From: Phycomyces blakesleeanus NRRL 1555(-)
Taxonomy: Eukaryota; Mucoromycota; Mucoromycetes; Mucorales; Phycomycetaceae
NCBI RefSeq assembly: GCF_001638985.1
Contig: NW_017265136.1
Span: 2,896,150 to 2,960,149, forward strand
Reading direction: 5' to 3'
DNA length: 64,000 bases
The position numbers and the translations under genes are program-made. Under the pieces are notes generated by a model. It was not told the DNA's origin and ran no database searches. It worked only from the letters and a program-made list of their open reading frames with translations. Of the stretch, positions 1 through 10,348 are shown piece by piece (the stretch's first letter is position 1; every line of letters begins with the position of its first letter).

Positions 1-2
1 TT

Positions 3-299
3 GGCCTAATAGACACTTGCAATAGAATAATAATAATTTTCAAACAAATTCTTGAGACAGCCGATTATTCGTGCATTGACTCCACTCATAAAACATTTAA
101 GACTTTGGTGGGGTCAGACAAGCACTTGTATCTCTATACAAATATTTTGAGAGGCAACATTACGAATAAGGGTGTTCCAATTTGCTTCTTCATCACTAAT
201 GCTGACAGGAACACGGCCAGACAGAGAGTAACAGATAAAAAGGACAAGACAAAGAAGAAAGGATACCTTTATCTAATGTGTTGCTCGCTTGATCTGTAG
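3..299 (+). pseudogene. MULE-like transposase fragment, cut by the window edge
   Basis: An open frame runs from the left edge to a stop at 297-299. It contains a D-S-T-H-K-T motif (codons at 78-95), followed by a hydrophobic strand (KHLYLYTNIL) and a second strand ending in FFIT. This matches the start of the DDE domain in Mutator-like transposases, where a D-A/S-T-H/Y-K-T motif carries the first catalytic Asp. The fragment then runs into Lys/Arg-rich sequence and stops, so the remaining catalytic residues are absent. There is no credible start inside the window. It is not part of the complete MULE at 1055-5700 and is probably an older relic. It could be the 3' end of a larger element lying to the left. 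Confidence 0.45.
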
Positions 300-519
300 A
301 GGATCAAGCGCAATGGGTATTTATATGAATTCTAGCTAGATGTCAATGGTAGGTAGTTATAGAATTATCTACTCTAATAAACAAAACAAAACAGTTGATT
401 TGTATTAGTTGTGATTAAACCTATGAATGACTTTATATTTATAAGTACTTTACTTATTAATAAGATCTTCCATGATATTTGGCAGTTCTCCACTTGTAAG
501 AGAGTATAAGCAATGCTCT
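300..519. other. AT-rich spacer, nothing recognised
   Basis: No open frame with codon-like composition and no clear terminal repeat. It separates the MULE-like fragment from the 3' end of the minus-strand gene at 520-1023. Confidence 0.4.
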
Positions 520-1023
520 TCAAGAATTGTTGGATCTGTGAAGAGCAATGCTTTTTAGGGTTGCATTCTTTTCAAGACTGCTGCTCATTATTGCCTTTTG
601 GTCATCTGTCAGACTACCCCATGACGGTATAGCTATATTATTGGCACTGTACTCAGAGAAGGAGTAGTGGACTAGCTCTTGAGCAATCTTCCCCACTACC
701 CTGTACACTTGTTCAGCTTTGATGAGATCGTCTCCGGTAAAATGTGCAGCCGACACTTTCTTGAAACATTTAACTGACTGATTCCAACCGTCTGGCTTCC
801 CTTGAGATGAGGGGCGTTTGATATCACAGTCACTAGTTGTAGGTAACAACAGAATTGCATTTGGAGCATTGTCTCTAGTCGACAGAGCTAGTTCCATTTC
901 AGAATCTTCGGTTAAAGATTTGCGCCTATCTTCCAATAAAGAAACTTTAGATCTTAGTAAAGCATTAGACTCTTCTCAGTATGCCAGACGTTCAAGAATT
1001 TGTGTAATTTTGTATGTTGACAT
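520..1023 (-). pseudogene. Coiled-coil accessory protein of a Tnp2-type element, one premature stop
   Basis: The frame starts at an ATG at 1021-1023 (MSTYKITQILERL) and runs to 520, about 167 codons, with a single in-frame TGA at 976-978. The N-terminal 40 residues are heptad-like (ITQILERLAY, then SNALLRSKVSLLEDR), predicting a coiled coil. The C-terminal half contains an AIPSW motif. The partner genes at 51970-53200 and 62282-63452 end with comparable LPSW and FPQW motifs, so I infer the non-transposase protein of a two-gene transposon. It lies divergent from the Tnp2 transposase at 5916-8937. The MULE at 1055-5700 separates the two, inserted about 23 bp upstream of this ATG. The biochemical role is unknown; DNA binding or transpososome assembly is a guess. 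Confidence 0.45.
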
Positions 1024-1045
1024 AGTAAAACATATAGTTGGAAAA

Positions 1046-1054
1046 TAAAATGAA
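1046..1054. repeat. 9-bp target-site duplication of the MULE, left copy
   Basis: TAAAATGAA is repeated exactly at 5701-5709, directly outside the right inverted repeat. Confidence 0.85.
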
Positions 1055-1086
1055 CGAAAATCTTAGGGGACAGGGGGTTTTTGGAT

Positions 1087-1208
1087 GATGGGGACAGGGT
1101 GTTACACAAGCTTATAGTGAGTAGTCCGGCAGATAATTAGAGGCGTGACTACTTTTAACTTGTCCGGCAGACATCCATCGTTTCTGTGTGTAACACCCTG
1201 TCCCCATC
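1087..1208. repeat. Subterminal palindrome of the MULE left end
   Basis: A perfect 22-bp inverted pair (1087-1108 and 1187-1208, core GGGGACAGGGTGTTACACA) encloses a 78-bp spacer. The spacer holds a shorter inverted pair built on TCCGGCAGA. Related GGGGACAGGG repeats near the right end suggest subterminal transposase-binding sites. Confidence 0.6.
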
Positions 1209-2204
1209 CAGTATAATCACTTGTCTTTATTCACTAAGAAAAATCATGCAAAAGTGGAAGAACATTTGTCCATAACTTTTCATTTTCTTTTTTTTTTATT
1301 TTTAAAAAATTCATAACTCGTTCAAAAAAATAGATAGAAATATGAGAGTAAGATGGTTGGTTTTGTTGATTTTTTCTGCATAAAGTGAGTATTTGTTTGT
1401 TTTGCAATATTTTTTGAATCACGTTTAATGAGTGAATTACAAAAGTTCTGTACATTTCATTTGTGAAAGATTGAACAAAAAAACAACAATTTGAAAATAT
1501 TAGTAAAAATCACTTGCAAATGCTTTATATCAATAGAAAATAGTAAAAAAACGTTTCAGTAAAAGTTTTAGACCATATTATTATGTAGAAAAGATATTTA
1601 TTAGCAAAAATAATCTATCTCAAATGGTTAAAAACGTGAAAAAAAGTGTATATTTTGCTTGTTTATTCAACCAAAACATAATAAATTAACTTCAAATTTT
1701 GGATATAAAGATGTATGTATTTTTTCAGCAATACGGCAAAATATCCAAGCTTTAGAATTTGAATTAAGACAGAAATCTATCAAAAGCTATGCGTCGTTTC
1801 TGTTTTACATCTTTTATGGTAAAATTCACGTCTGTGATTGGATGAAGATCTTAATCAGATTGCTTATAAACGCACAGACTGTGTACTCCAAAAAATAAAA
1901 GCCAATTATATAGTCTTCCAATTAGTTGGATGCCAATAATATTCGTATCTGGGTTTTACATGTAACATTAAAATTAAAGACAGACTGGGTGCAATTGTGT
2001 TTGTTAAAAAATTAAAGAAAAAAATAGGAGTAAAGTATATTAAAAGATAGAAAGATAGATAAGTTATATATGTGTGAGGTCAATAATATTGGAAGAATTT
2101 ACGGGAGAATTTGTAGGAGAGTTAGTGGCAGTAGTAGTAATTGTAGTAGTAGTAGTGGAGGGTAAAAGATAAGACTTGTTCTTTGGGAACTGACCCCAAT
2201 GATT

Positions 2205-5200
2205 TCAACTTTTGGAAAAGCAGTCAATGATACTCTCTCTACGGATAGCATCAAAATACAGCGTATTTACCTCAGGCCAGGACCGATGTACATGAGGCTT
2301 CACTTTAATTGTTGTCCAGTGGCACCCATGTACATGGTGCAAGACCATTGGCAATGGCTTTCTTTTGAGAGGCTTCCGATCATGGAGGGGAAGGAAAGTT
2401 ACAGGCAAGACGCTCCGATCGTCCGAGTACACACAAACAGGCTTGTTATAGGTGTCAGCTATTATCTGAGCACAGTCTGGTGCAGAGAACCACATAGAGG
2501 AAGGGCAAGATGGGATATTTTCCCCAAGAGCAGGGTCAATCTCGGAGCCAAAGGCAATGACCTCTGTCACTTTGGCAACATCAATGCCAAAGTTGTGCTT
2601 GTAAAGTTTACCATGGGTTGCCATCGTGGCCAACATCTTCTTCTTCACCAAAGGAAACTGATCCTCTCCACCCTCTTTCAGGTGTGCAAATACACGGAAA
2701 CCGCACCAACCATTTGACTTGGGGTTAAACGTCAACGAAATGGCAGCTTGGTCAATTTGAGCAGGCAGAGCAAAGTCATGCACATTTTTGTTTTGTTTTT
2801 TTGGACTAGGCAAATTGTACCAGTAGTCGTCTTGAAGATGTTTAGGTCTTTTAATTCCAGAGAAATATTTTTTAGCTAATAAGAAACAAAAAACAATGTA
2901 ACATTTAGCATTTAATTTTAGTAAAATATCTTATCGGTTACCTTCTTCGAGAGGCTCTTGCTTTTTAGCAAAATTGGTTGTTTTAGCTATAGAGAAAACA
3001 TGCAATGTGTGAGCAAACCATACAAAATATTTTGTGATTCATTTATAAGTTATCAAAAATTACCTTCTTTGAGAGGCTCTTGTTTTTCAGCGAATTGGGT
3101 TTCTTTTTTTATTTCTTTTATGACTAGAAATAGTAAGCATTAGATATTACATTGTAATTTCACAAAAAAAACAATTATAAATTACTTTTTTTGAGAGGCT
3201 CCTCCTCTAAGAACTCCTTCATCACTTCTTTAAGTCCTTCTTTCAAAATACTTCTGATATCATTCTAAAGAAATAAAGAATAAATATGTATTAGATTGTG
3301 AAATCATGTTTGTGTATGTTGCATGCTTACTTTGTTCTTTTGCACAAGGAGATGTCTGTGCTTGTGACGGACAAAGTCCTTTGGGAGAGCAGTTTTTCTT
3401 TTGACGTGCTTAGGTCTTCCGGGAGCTTTGACCTCACTTGACAAAGGAAAGGCAACCTCTCGGTGATCCTTTAAATTACCAGCATTATTTATAAGATCGT
3501 TCACCTTTGCCATCAGGTTACAGATTTGTTGTTCTCCTTCACATCATCTAAACAACTGCTCAAGTTATGCAATTGATTTCATCCACGGAACTTGTTTCTC
3601 AATTGCCACAGTACTTATACTTTCCAATTTTTCTACTTCCTTATTATAGAATGGGAGGGCAGAAGAGAGAACCCATCTTTCAGGAATGTCTGCAAGTGTG
3701 AGGGCCCGATTTCGTGGCAGAGTATGACGGCAAGGGAGACCAAACATAGTCTTTACTCTGCAGTAACAAGCTTCACCAATAATAATCTCTTCAAGAAGTT
3801 CAGCGCGAATCGTGAACAATGCCATTCTGGAAACCGAGTGGACCAATCCACAAAGGCGCTCATCAGCAAGGATTTTTGCATCGGTCACCAACTTCTCATC
3901 CAGTGTACGATCTTGGTAGTCACCCTCAAATTGCAAGAGATATAAGCATATTTGCTCAAACAAGGAGTCCAAAGACTGGAGAGCCAAGATACTCCTTTTC
4001 AGGGCATGATGACCACTCTCAACACGCTGTGTTGTCACACAGTCAAAGTGCTTTAGCTTATTGGTGAGGTAGCCAGCCCACTTCTCTTTGCAGCTCATCT
4101 ACTCCTTCTCAAAGTACTCCTCAAAACTTTTGACTGCACCATTTTTACCATTTTCAGACAGTCCTTCAGTCTTGAGATCTTCACAAGAAGCCAACGATCT
4201 GAAATTTTCTCTTTTCTGCATAAACTTGCCAGCATCATCTTCAAATATCATGCTGTTTATCAAGTTGGTGCACGTATTCCTGTCTTCTTTGCCATCTTGG
4301 CAATGTTATTTATCATGTGCCAACCACAGAGAAGCTTTTTGTTCACGGGGAACTCGGAATCAAGGGCATTCATCAATGCCTTGCACTTGTCTGTAACAAA
4401 GATAGGGCTGTTCTCGATTCCCTCCAACACGATTGATTTCAGTGATCTTGCGAACCAGGCATAGCTTGTCTCTGTCTCATCAGAAACCCACGCAAATGCA
4501 ACAGGAAAGCTCTTCAATCTTTCTCTACCAAGGTTGCTAACACCCTCTACACAGACTAAAGGCATCTTCGCGCAGTTTGTCTTGTAAGTGGCATCAACAA
4601 TAAGAACCTCAGGAAAACGACGGGCTCTTTTTATCATCGTCTCATTTGTAAAGAAAATGTGCGTGAGGCTTTTTCTCTCAATGAATTGATAAAGGACGGA
4701 AAATCCCTTTGCTTCCATAGTTCTTATGAGCCCAGTAGCGCCATGAATTAATGATTCACCACCACGAGAAGAGCTATACTTCAGGTTGTTGATATTGCTA
4801 ATTCTCAGCTTTCTCATTCCCATAACCTTATCTCTTGTAGCTTTCTGAATATTGCGAGTCTTGGCATGGTTTTCTAGCATTGTCTTTGCAATAATTGCAT
4901 CTTCCGAAGTCAGGAGAGACATTCTTCTCTGGTGAGAAGACGCCAAGTTGTTTGGGGTGATGGGGTGGTTATGACAATGCTCATTGTCACTGTGGGCAGG
5001 CAAGGGAAGGTATCTCTGACTCTTATTTTTAAAAGAAAATCTCAATAGGAAGGGGCATCCAGTGAGGGAAGAGTTAGGGGCCTTCTTTCTTTTATCCTCG
5101 CTGATGTTACACTTATCACGATAGGCACCAGCCTTTGAACAAGCAAGGTGAAGTGTTGGAAACTTTCTATCCTTAATTTTGACAGTAAAGTTATTAGAAA

Positions 5201-5321
5201 GGGCGTACTCGTTTACGGCCTCCAAAATGCTTTGTTTGTCAGGATAACCATTCTCGGGGAATGAGAGAGTTGTTTTAAGCGAGTACATCTTCTCAATAGG
5301 GGTATTGAAGTTGGTGTTCAT
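2205..5321 (-). pseudogene. MULE transposase - SWIM - GRP motif - OTU cysteine peptidase fusion
   Basis: Exons read on minus are 5321-3331, 3264-3186, 3123-3064, 2986-2942 and 2875-2205. All four introns (62-78 bp) have GT..AG ends, and the phases join in frame. The N-terminus resembles a FAR1/WRKY-GCM1-like zinc region. The DDE core has VDATYKTN (first Asp), VTDKCKALMNAL (second Asp), LLCGWHM, and RVESGHHALK (Glu). A SWIM zinc finger follows (CYCR..GLPCRH). Next come a GRP AT-hook-like motif, a Lys/Glu hinge repeated over three small exons, and an OTU-like domain with the Cys box NGWCGFRV and the His box GCHWT. The frame is damaged: a 1-nt shift near 4265-4290, TAG at 4098-4100, TAA at 3565-3567 and a TGA near 3530. 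MULE transposases excise and reinsert the element. The OTU part would be a deubiquitinase-like peptidase if active. Confidence 0.8.
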
Positions 5322-5372
5322 ATTTAATAAAAGAGCACTGTAGTTATATAAGTATTTTTATTGATTCATGTA

Positions 5373-5417
5373 CGCAATGTACGCAATGTATGCAATGTAT
5401 GCAATGTATGCAATGTA
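5373..5417. repeat. Five 9-bp tandem repeats upstream of the MULE gene
   Basis: Unit YGCAATGTA is repeated five times, about 50 bp upstream of the transposase ATG at 5321. It may be a simple slippage array or a set of promoter-proximal binding sites. Confidence 0.6.
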
Positions 5418-5700
5418 CATAACGTAAAAAAGGCATCATATCTTGTTATTTGGAAATATTATTTTTTATTCTTACAACTAAATGTTAATGACTTTAAGAA
5501 AGGGGGTGTTTGTATTTTTCCCGGGAAATAGGAATGATCTAAAGATGGGGACAGGGGTGTGCTTATAAATGATGGGGACAAGGGTGTGCTTATAAAGAAT
5601 GGGGACGGGGGGTTCTTCAAGACACTTTATAGCCAGGCCTCAGACTTGCAGTCACCTTAAATTGTGTGGTGCCGTTACCCCCTGTCCCCTAAGATCGCTG

Positions 5701-5709
5701 TAAAATGAA
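5701..5709. repeat. 9-bp target-site duplication of the MULE, right copy
   Basis: TAAAATGAA matches 1046-1054 exactly. Confidence 0.85.
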
Positions 5710-5915
5710 AGGGGGAAAGTTGGTCGAAAAAAATGAGTAGAAAGTAATTTAAAAACAAACTTTCAAAATTCTTTTAAAAAAAATTATTAAGACAATTAGC
5801 ATACTTGTAATTCTCACTACCAATGTGCCAATATAATGAAAAAATATTCTCATTTCTTGAACATTTTTCGCAACCTTACACCCCTACTTCCTTTAATATA
5901 CAAACATAAGCCAAA

Positions 5916-8900
5916 ATGAATATCAAAGATTTACTTAATCATAATTCCAAAACCAGAACAGATGGTCATATGCTTAATGATTTGTTTGTTGTAGAACACT
6001 CAAACCGAATTGAAATCTGTATTATTGCTCAAGCACGCAGAAAATTTAACAACAGAAACAAGGGCTCTATTACTGCCCCTATAGATTTTGCCAAGTTCTT
6101 GGCTGCAGGCAATAAAACAACACCAAGGTAGAAAGTATGGATACCGATGATATTCAAGTCGAGTCTGTTGAGGAAATCAACGAAAACATTGACTATATGT
6201 CTGGTAAGAAATAAACAAGTAAAAAGAAACATTAGTATTAAATATAATTGTATTCAACTTTAAAAAAAATATATCAGATAATGACTATAGACATTTGCGT
6301 GTCCGTAATCTAGACAGAGTGTACAATGTTCCAGTAGAACATTTCACTGATTATGAAAATCTTGTTCCCACATGCGTGTCCAACAGTCGTGCACAGACTG
6401 TCAGTCTGGAGTGGTTTTCCATGTTTTTTTGAGAACAATGTCTCTCGTGAAGTCTATGACAAATGCATAAAAATTGTTAATAAGTACATGGCAGAACTTG
6501 GATCCAGTAAGTTTATAATTAGTATACTCTTTTTATATTACATGCACTTACCACCATTTTAGCTAAAGTGGATTTACTTCTATCATACTACAAGGTAGAC
6601 ATCTTGTTGAAGGAGTAGTACCAGATGAAGTCCGTTGCATACAATATGTGCATAGATGGATGCTGCAGGTTCTCAACAGTTGAAGAAAGAGATTTCATCA
6701 GTGAGGACAGGTACAAAGTGGAAAAAGCAAGTGCAAAGACTACACAGACCTTCTGGATTGTGCCTCTCTCAGAGCAACTGAGATTCAAGCTTGCCCACCC
6801 TGAGAAAAGGGCAAAGATAGCCTATGATACAAGGTGTTTGGCTGATAGATGCGAAGATAGATATGAAAACATCTTCAGTAGAGATGCAGTCAGATGGCTA
6901 CTTGATTGTGGAGTGGTTGGTCAGAATGACGTTTTGGTGACTATGTTTATTGACTAGTTCAACACATTTAAAAATATCAAAAGGACATCTTCTGTTATTC
7001 ATATTATTAACCTGAATATCGATTCTAAAGAAAGGTATTTAAAAAAAATAATTTAGATAAAGTTACTAATAAGAAATACTTAGATACAAGGTAGGTAACA
7101 TGATACAGTTGGCTATCATATTAAGACCCAACCATTCAAAAGATATCACTTCGTTTTTGGAGCCTGTTCTTGATGACCTGAGAAACTTGGGGGCAAATGG
7201 CCTGCAGTTCCAGACTGATTCTGAACCAGTGATTGCCTAGGTTCATCTTGTCATAGTGACTGGAAATACTCCAGCCGTCTCTGACTTGATGAACCTGGCT
7301 CATCATAACGCCCACCATAGATGCAGAGCTTGCGTCTTGTACGGTGCAGGAGATCCAAGCATGACTTGCATAGTAGAAAGAGACGGACCATCACTGTTGG
7401 GAACAGAAGAAAGTCTATACCAGTCTATTGAAGACATAAGTTGTAAACTGTTTAACAAAATAAATATTGATACCATTTTAGATGTACGGCGTCAAAGGGC
7501 CCAACATCTTCAAGGACTTGCCCACAATGATCAATATTGCTTTCTTTGGACTGGGTGAGATTCACCTTCTGGGTCACAGTACAGGCCAGCAGCTTTACGT
7601 TGCACTTGGAGGAAAGTTTTGTCCTTGGGCCAGCAACAGTGGCAGAAGCGCACATGGCATTCATTTGCAAGATTGGTTAAAGCACCACAGGTACCCATTT
7701 GCTCTGGATATCAGCCTAGAAGATATTGACAAAGCAATTTGCACATCCAGAACCAATATACCAGCCGATTTTACAGGAACGTAGAGACTCTTGAAGGAAT
7801 CCAATGGCAAAAGGAAAGCTATCAATTGAATAGACTTCTTCTTGTTTGTTGTTCCAATGATCATTGTCGATCATTTCGTTTTTGATCGTATGAAAGCAGC
7901 AGTGATGAGCCTTGTTACTGCATGCAAAATCGTTCAGCAGTAGAGCATCACTGCTGCCAATATCAAAAAAGCAGAGGAGTAAGTCAATTGAATATATGTT
8001 GATCAGTGTTTTAATCATCTTTATAGAGCCATTGGTTGCTGGCATGTTTTCCTCAATTGTGAGATCGTAGAAAAGAGGCTGAAGCCTACAATTTTTGTGA
8101 TGAACCAGCATATGCTGATTCATCTCGGCTATATGATATGGGAAATGGACCCTCTATGGGCATACAGTTGTAGGCCACTTGAACGGGCAATCAGTGTCTA
8201 CAGTGCGGCCATCAAGTTGAGAAAAAAACCGGGAAAGAACATGGAGAATCTCTTACTCAGAAAGGCCGCAATCAATCACTATCTTGGTTGCCAATTTTTC
8301 ATTTGCACCACAAATGACAGAAGGGCTAGCAACTTTGAGGTTGCAAGTAATGATGTTGCTGGTCCTCAACTTTGGTTCAGGCCAACTCAAAGCTCTCTGG
8401 TTGAGCTGGCTGCCACCATTGGCATAGAGTGCCAGAACTTGGTCCGCAGTTTGATACCTTTCTGGGCAAGAGAAGGCGCTGTTTCCATTGAGGAAAATGA
8501 TGAAGTGGTTTGCATCAACAAGATGTGGAAAGTCTCAGTAGTCTATAGAGTTCTGTTCTCTGTTGACAGCAGGCATGGTCGAGCAAACAATCTTGCTGTG
8601 CTTGAAGATGCCAGGGAGTAAGTAGCACTAATTGTATTCTACATTGTTAAATTTTATTAATCATAACTCATTTATATTTTTTGAAAGATATGGTTTTATT
8701 TTTAAATTCTTTTCCCAAACCGTCAACAGAGTGACCAGACTCTTTGTGGCCATTGACTGTATTTCTGATGTTCAATGCGTGAACCAGGGTCTTTTCTCTG
8801 CGTGGGATAGTCTAGACTCTGGTGTGGTAAAGGTGTTGGACATGAAGTTCATTATGGGAATTGCTGGCCTCGGTCATGACACAAACAATGAGACCATGCA

Positions 8901-8937
8901 GCACATTATCTGGCTCTCGCCAAAATACTATCAGTAG
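5916..8937 (+). pseudogene. Tnp2-type (CACTA/Plavaka-like) transposase, copy 1, degraded
   Basis: Several open blocks follow the Tnp2 order. There is an acidic N-terminal exon (5916-6208, donor GGTAAG). The block 6625-6957 contains a WIVPLSEQLRF strand and then FID-stop-FN, where intact copies read D-W-F, the probable first Asp. VTGNTPAVSDL..NAHHRCRAC (7257-7340) matches the Tnp2 P-A-A-R-K..C-x-x-C region. YGVKGPNIFKDLP (7485 on) and WIDFFLFVVP-like sequence follow. MNQHMLIHLGYMIW..YSCRPLERAIS (8099-8200) matches the DUF4218-like segment. The C-terminal exon (about 8690-8937) ends in HIIWLSPKYY. In-frame stops include 6955-6957 and 7237-7239, and several frames shift, so it is dead. Copy 2 (14149-21866) shows the same C-terminal pattern. 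It is divergent from the coiled-coil gene at 520-1023. Confidence 0.7.
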
Positions 8938-9340
8938 TTTTTTTTCCTTCATTAGATAGTATCATTAAATGTTCTGAACTCACCAGAAAAATGGAGACAT
9001 TTATAAGTTGCTATATTTGACAACTGACATCTGAAACAGATACAAAGTTGCTTTTTTTAGAACTAGGATTTTCTCAAAATTTGAAATTTTTTCTAATTTT
9101 CAACTTGCAGGATTTATGCTATTTCTCTTTGCTTTAAATAAGATTAAGCTCATATTATTTGCATTTTGCTACTTCTTTTCTGCATTTTATACTTTATACA
9201 CCCTATAAACATCATACAAAATATTTTATACGATGTCACCAAAAAGAACAAACAAAAACTGAAATGAAAACACCAAAAAAATACGTATCAAGATGTATAT
9301 GTCATCTACCAACAATTCTTCCCCTCCCCAAGTCTTGCTC
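8938..9340. other. AT-rich spacer
   Basis: No coding frame or clear inverted repeat found. It should contain the right end of the Tnp2-type copy and the left end of the Harbinger element, but I could not pair either end. Confidence 0.3.
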
Positions 9341-9349
9341 CTTCTCCAG

Positions 9350-10189
9350 GTTCTTCCCAGAAAAAAAAGAAAAGGGTGTATAGGAAGTGGACACTACAAA
9401 AAGAGATTGCTCTTTTAAAAGAGCATGCATGAATTTTCTCTCCTGATTGTGGGCATGGCAACCAACTTGCTGCCTGGGCTTAGGTTATGGCAGGTGCCAA
9501 TATCTTAAACCCAGATGAGCTAAAATTGACGCCTGACAGTGAACGTGACACTCTTCACAGACTGTTAGAGTTATCATGGCAGCTTTGAGAAAGAAGTCGT
9601 GTCCTCTGTTTCTGGATTCAACAGAAACAGATCTGAGATAGAAAAGGCTGCATTAGATGTGCTGCAGAAGGTATATCATATATAAAGCATATATAAACAC
9701 AGTGTTGTGCTTTAATTAGACTTTAACTATGTCTCTTAACTTTATAGGGGCAGCTATACAATGATACGAACAAGATGGGCGAGAATGCTACAACAAAAAG
9801 ACAGCAGATCCTTAGCAAGGTCGAGTTGGACATGCAACATCTCACTGACACATCCCTTTCAGAAAGAAAAGGTCTAGATTATGCTACTGTCAAGAGCTCT
9901 GAAAAGGGCAAGGGGAAAGAATCGGAGGCAGAAACTGTGGAATGTCTTTCCCTTCCATTGAGGATTGTGAGTCTTTGACTGGCACTGCTGTTATCTCAGT
10001 TATGCCAGCTGAGGAGATGGTGTACATGCAGGAGCAAGAAAGATTTTGAGAGGATGTGAGTATGTTCTCTTGAAACCAGAAAAGGCTATTGGAAGCCATA
10101 TTGGTGTCCTGCCAGAACCAGGAAAGGACATTCAATGACATGAAGAAAACAATGATTGAGATAATAAACCAGCTCAAAAATAAGCAATA
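9350..10189 (+). pseudogene. Myb/SANT-like second protein of a PIF/Harbinger element, degraded
   Basis: A Lys-rich stretch followed by YRKWTLQKEIALLKEHA (from about 9385) resembles the first helix of a Myb/SANT-like domain. PIF/Harbinger elements typically encode such a domain as their second, DNA-binding protein. Downstream, an intron-like GTATATC..TTTATAG gap (about 9670-9748) precedes MGENATTKRQQILSKVELDM. The frame ends in a helical tail (FNDMKKTMIEIINQLKNKQ) at 10187-10189. Several in-frame stops break it, including TGA codons near 9430 and 10050-10070. It is convergent with the Harbinger transposase, whose stop lies at 10211, so the two genes nearly touch tail to tail. The assignment rests on one motif plus this neighbour. 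Confidence 0.45.
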
Positions 10190-10348
10190 ATAAATATTTA
10201 TTATTAATTACTAAGCTAACAGAAGATCTTCATTTTCACCATCGATTTGTTCTTTTTTCAATTCAGAAATATACTCTTCAAGTGTTGGTGGCTTCAACTT
10301 GAAATATAAGCTTGTTAGCAAGTCATTACAATAAACACAGTGAACTAT

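Larger units (their letters stand above)
1055..5700 (-). mobile_element. Complete Mutator-like element (MULE) with OTU-fusion transposase
   Basis: The ends are inverted repeats of about 24 bp sharing a perfect 19-mer, ATCTTAGGGGACAGGGGGT (1060-1078; reverse complement at 5677-5695). The element is flanked by a perfect 9-bp direct repeat, TAAAATGAA, at 1046-1054 and 5701-5709. A 9-bp target duplication is the hallmark of the Mutator superfamily. Subterminal GGGGACAGGG motifs recur at both ends, including a perfect 22-bp inverted pair at 1087-1108 and 1187-1208 and three copies in 5541-5615. The only gene is the minus-strand transposase at 2205-5321. The intact duplication implies a simple and fairly recent insertion, although the gene is already broken. 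Confidence 0.9.

Noticed and set aside
2120..2160. GTA/AGT-rich trinucleotide stretch as a regulatory site
   Set aside because: A short low-complexity run downstream of the MULE gene stop; no evidence of function.
2199..2717. 172-codon plus-strand open frame
   Set aside because: It is antisense to the OTU domain, whose motifs, splice phases and composition are convincing.
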